64,000 nt of DNA from Harmothoe impar (Eukaryota > Annelida > Polychaeta > Phyllodocida > Polynoidae): NCBI GenBank assembly GCA_947462335.1, contig OX381705.1:44716175-44780174 (forward strand), in the 5' to 3' direction. Below, piece by piece: positions 63,136 through 64,000 of the stretch (position 1 is its first letter; each line of letters begins with the position of its first letter). Both the position numbers and the translations under genes were made by a program. Below the pieces are notes generated by a model that was not told where the DNA came from, did no database searches, and saw nothing but the letters and a program-made list of their open reading frames with translations.

Positions 63136-64000
63136 AGGGGAGGGGACTTCAGGTGGGTTTATCGAATGCAAAAACACGTTTGCCCTGAGTCATCTGTGAG
63201 GCCACTCACACGCTCAATCTTTTAATTCCATATGTTAGTCGGTGATATTATGCAGTTCTAGTCTTAGTTTTAGTGTTAAATTTGGTGCTCTCAGCCTTAG
63301 ATTGTGATTGTACTGTAGAAAATCGATCTCTAAAGAACTATAATGGTGTGTCATTTCATCATACGTCATTATAAGCGAAATATGCTTCAGTGTATATACC
63401 CCTGTAGCTCATGTACCTTTCGGAGGTTTAGAGTATAAAAATCATTGTCATTGTCATTGACAGTGGGAAGCACGTAGAGTGGGCAGTGGGAAGAAAGGAC
63501 ACGTCACTGTGAATTAAAGTTTTAGTTCAAGTTCAAGTTCATAAGTTTTTTATTTTTTCCTAGAGACGGGTTACATCAACTTTTACAGCTGGTCTCCCTG
63601 CATGACCGCTCTAGGGAGGGGAGTGTAACGATATGACCTCTCGGTATATTTCGCGATTTGATGACATACATTTAAACTATGGCTAGGTATGGACAGTGTG
63701 AACCAAGGTCCATGGAAAGTGGGCAGTGGGAGGCATGTGCAGGAGGGATGTATGTATGTGCAGGGGAGCCATGAATAGTGGAAGGAATGCATGGGTAAGG
63801 GAAGGCATTGGTAGGAGGTGGCATCGGTTGTGGAAGGCATGATGGGCAGTGAGATGCATGGGCAGTGAGCTACATTAGCAGTGGAAGCAGTCCATAATGG
63901 GATGAAGCAGCTCAGGTGCTGAGCTGCTATTGATGAATGGGATCCCGGCCATATTGTGAGCTATTCTCTGAATAGAACCATGGTATTACTGAGCTGCTCG
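63136..64000. other. No gene seen
   Basis: 63,475-63,870 is enriched for GGGCAGTGGGA/GGCATG words, a degenerate repeat. Nothing coding is recognised up to the window edge. Confidence 0.4.

Overview
The window is animal (metazoan) nuclear DNA. It has spliced genes with GT-AG introns, no bacterial-style gene packing, and a dense mosaic of transposable elements. The best-supported host gene is a TGFBI/periostin-type secreted protein (EMI-like cysteine-rich region plus four FAS1 domains). That gene, together with CR1/Jockey-like, Penelope, Harbinger, hAT-like and copia-like repeats, suggests an invertebrate deuterostome such as amphioxus or a hemichordate. The species cannot be fixed from sequence alone.

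Layout. 1-3571 (+): an uncharacterised multi-exon gene with exact 31-residue repeats, whose coding exon is split by a 1.25 kb inverted-repeat element. 4600-7325 (-): a five-exon PIF/Harbinger transposase gene with DDE residues present but two in-frame stops, and a hairpin MITE at its 3' end. 8-13.5 kb: nested MITEs and degenerate repeats. 13.5-17.55 kb (-): one non-LTR retrotransposon (LINE) split by two later insertions, each of which leaves an in-frame LINE reading when removed on paper. 17.5-25.8 kb: no gene seen; MITEs and low-complexity DNA. 25,811-30,251: a 4.4 kb element with nested inverted repeats around a 171-bp satellite that has a four-monomer higher-order repeat. 30.3-34.8 kb: no gene seen. 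34.8-49.7 kb (+): the TGFBI/periostin-like gene, 15 coding exons, 2532 nt of CDS (843 codons plus stop), with a TATA box and a probable 5' UTR exon. 49.9-60 kb: MITEs, two near-identical 450-bp elements, and a probably young non-autonomous copia-like LTR element (identical 160-bp LTRs) full of minisatellites, nested in a Harbinger-type element. 61.1-62.7 kb: GIY-YIG end of a Penelope-like element, split by another insertion.

The main theme is nested insertion. For several elements the empty site can be inferred inside the window, either from an uninterrupted paralogous copy or because the interrupted reading frame becomes continuous. This gives firm element boundaries and target-site duplications without a database. 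All family assignments rest on motif recognition by eye; no search was run.
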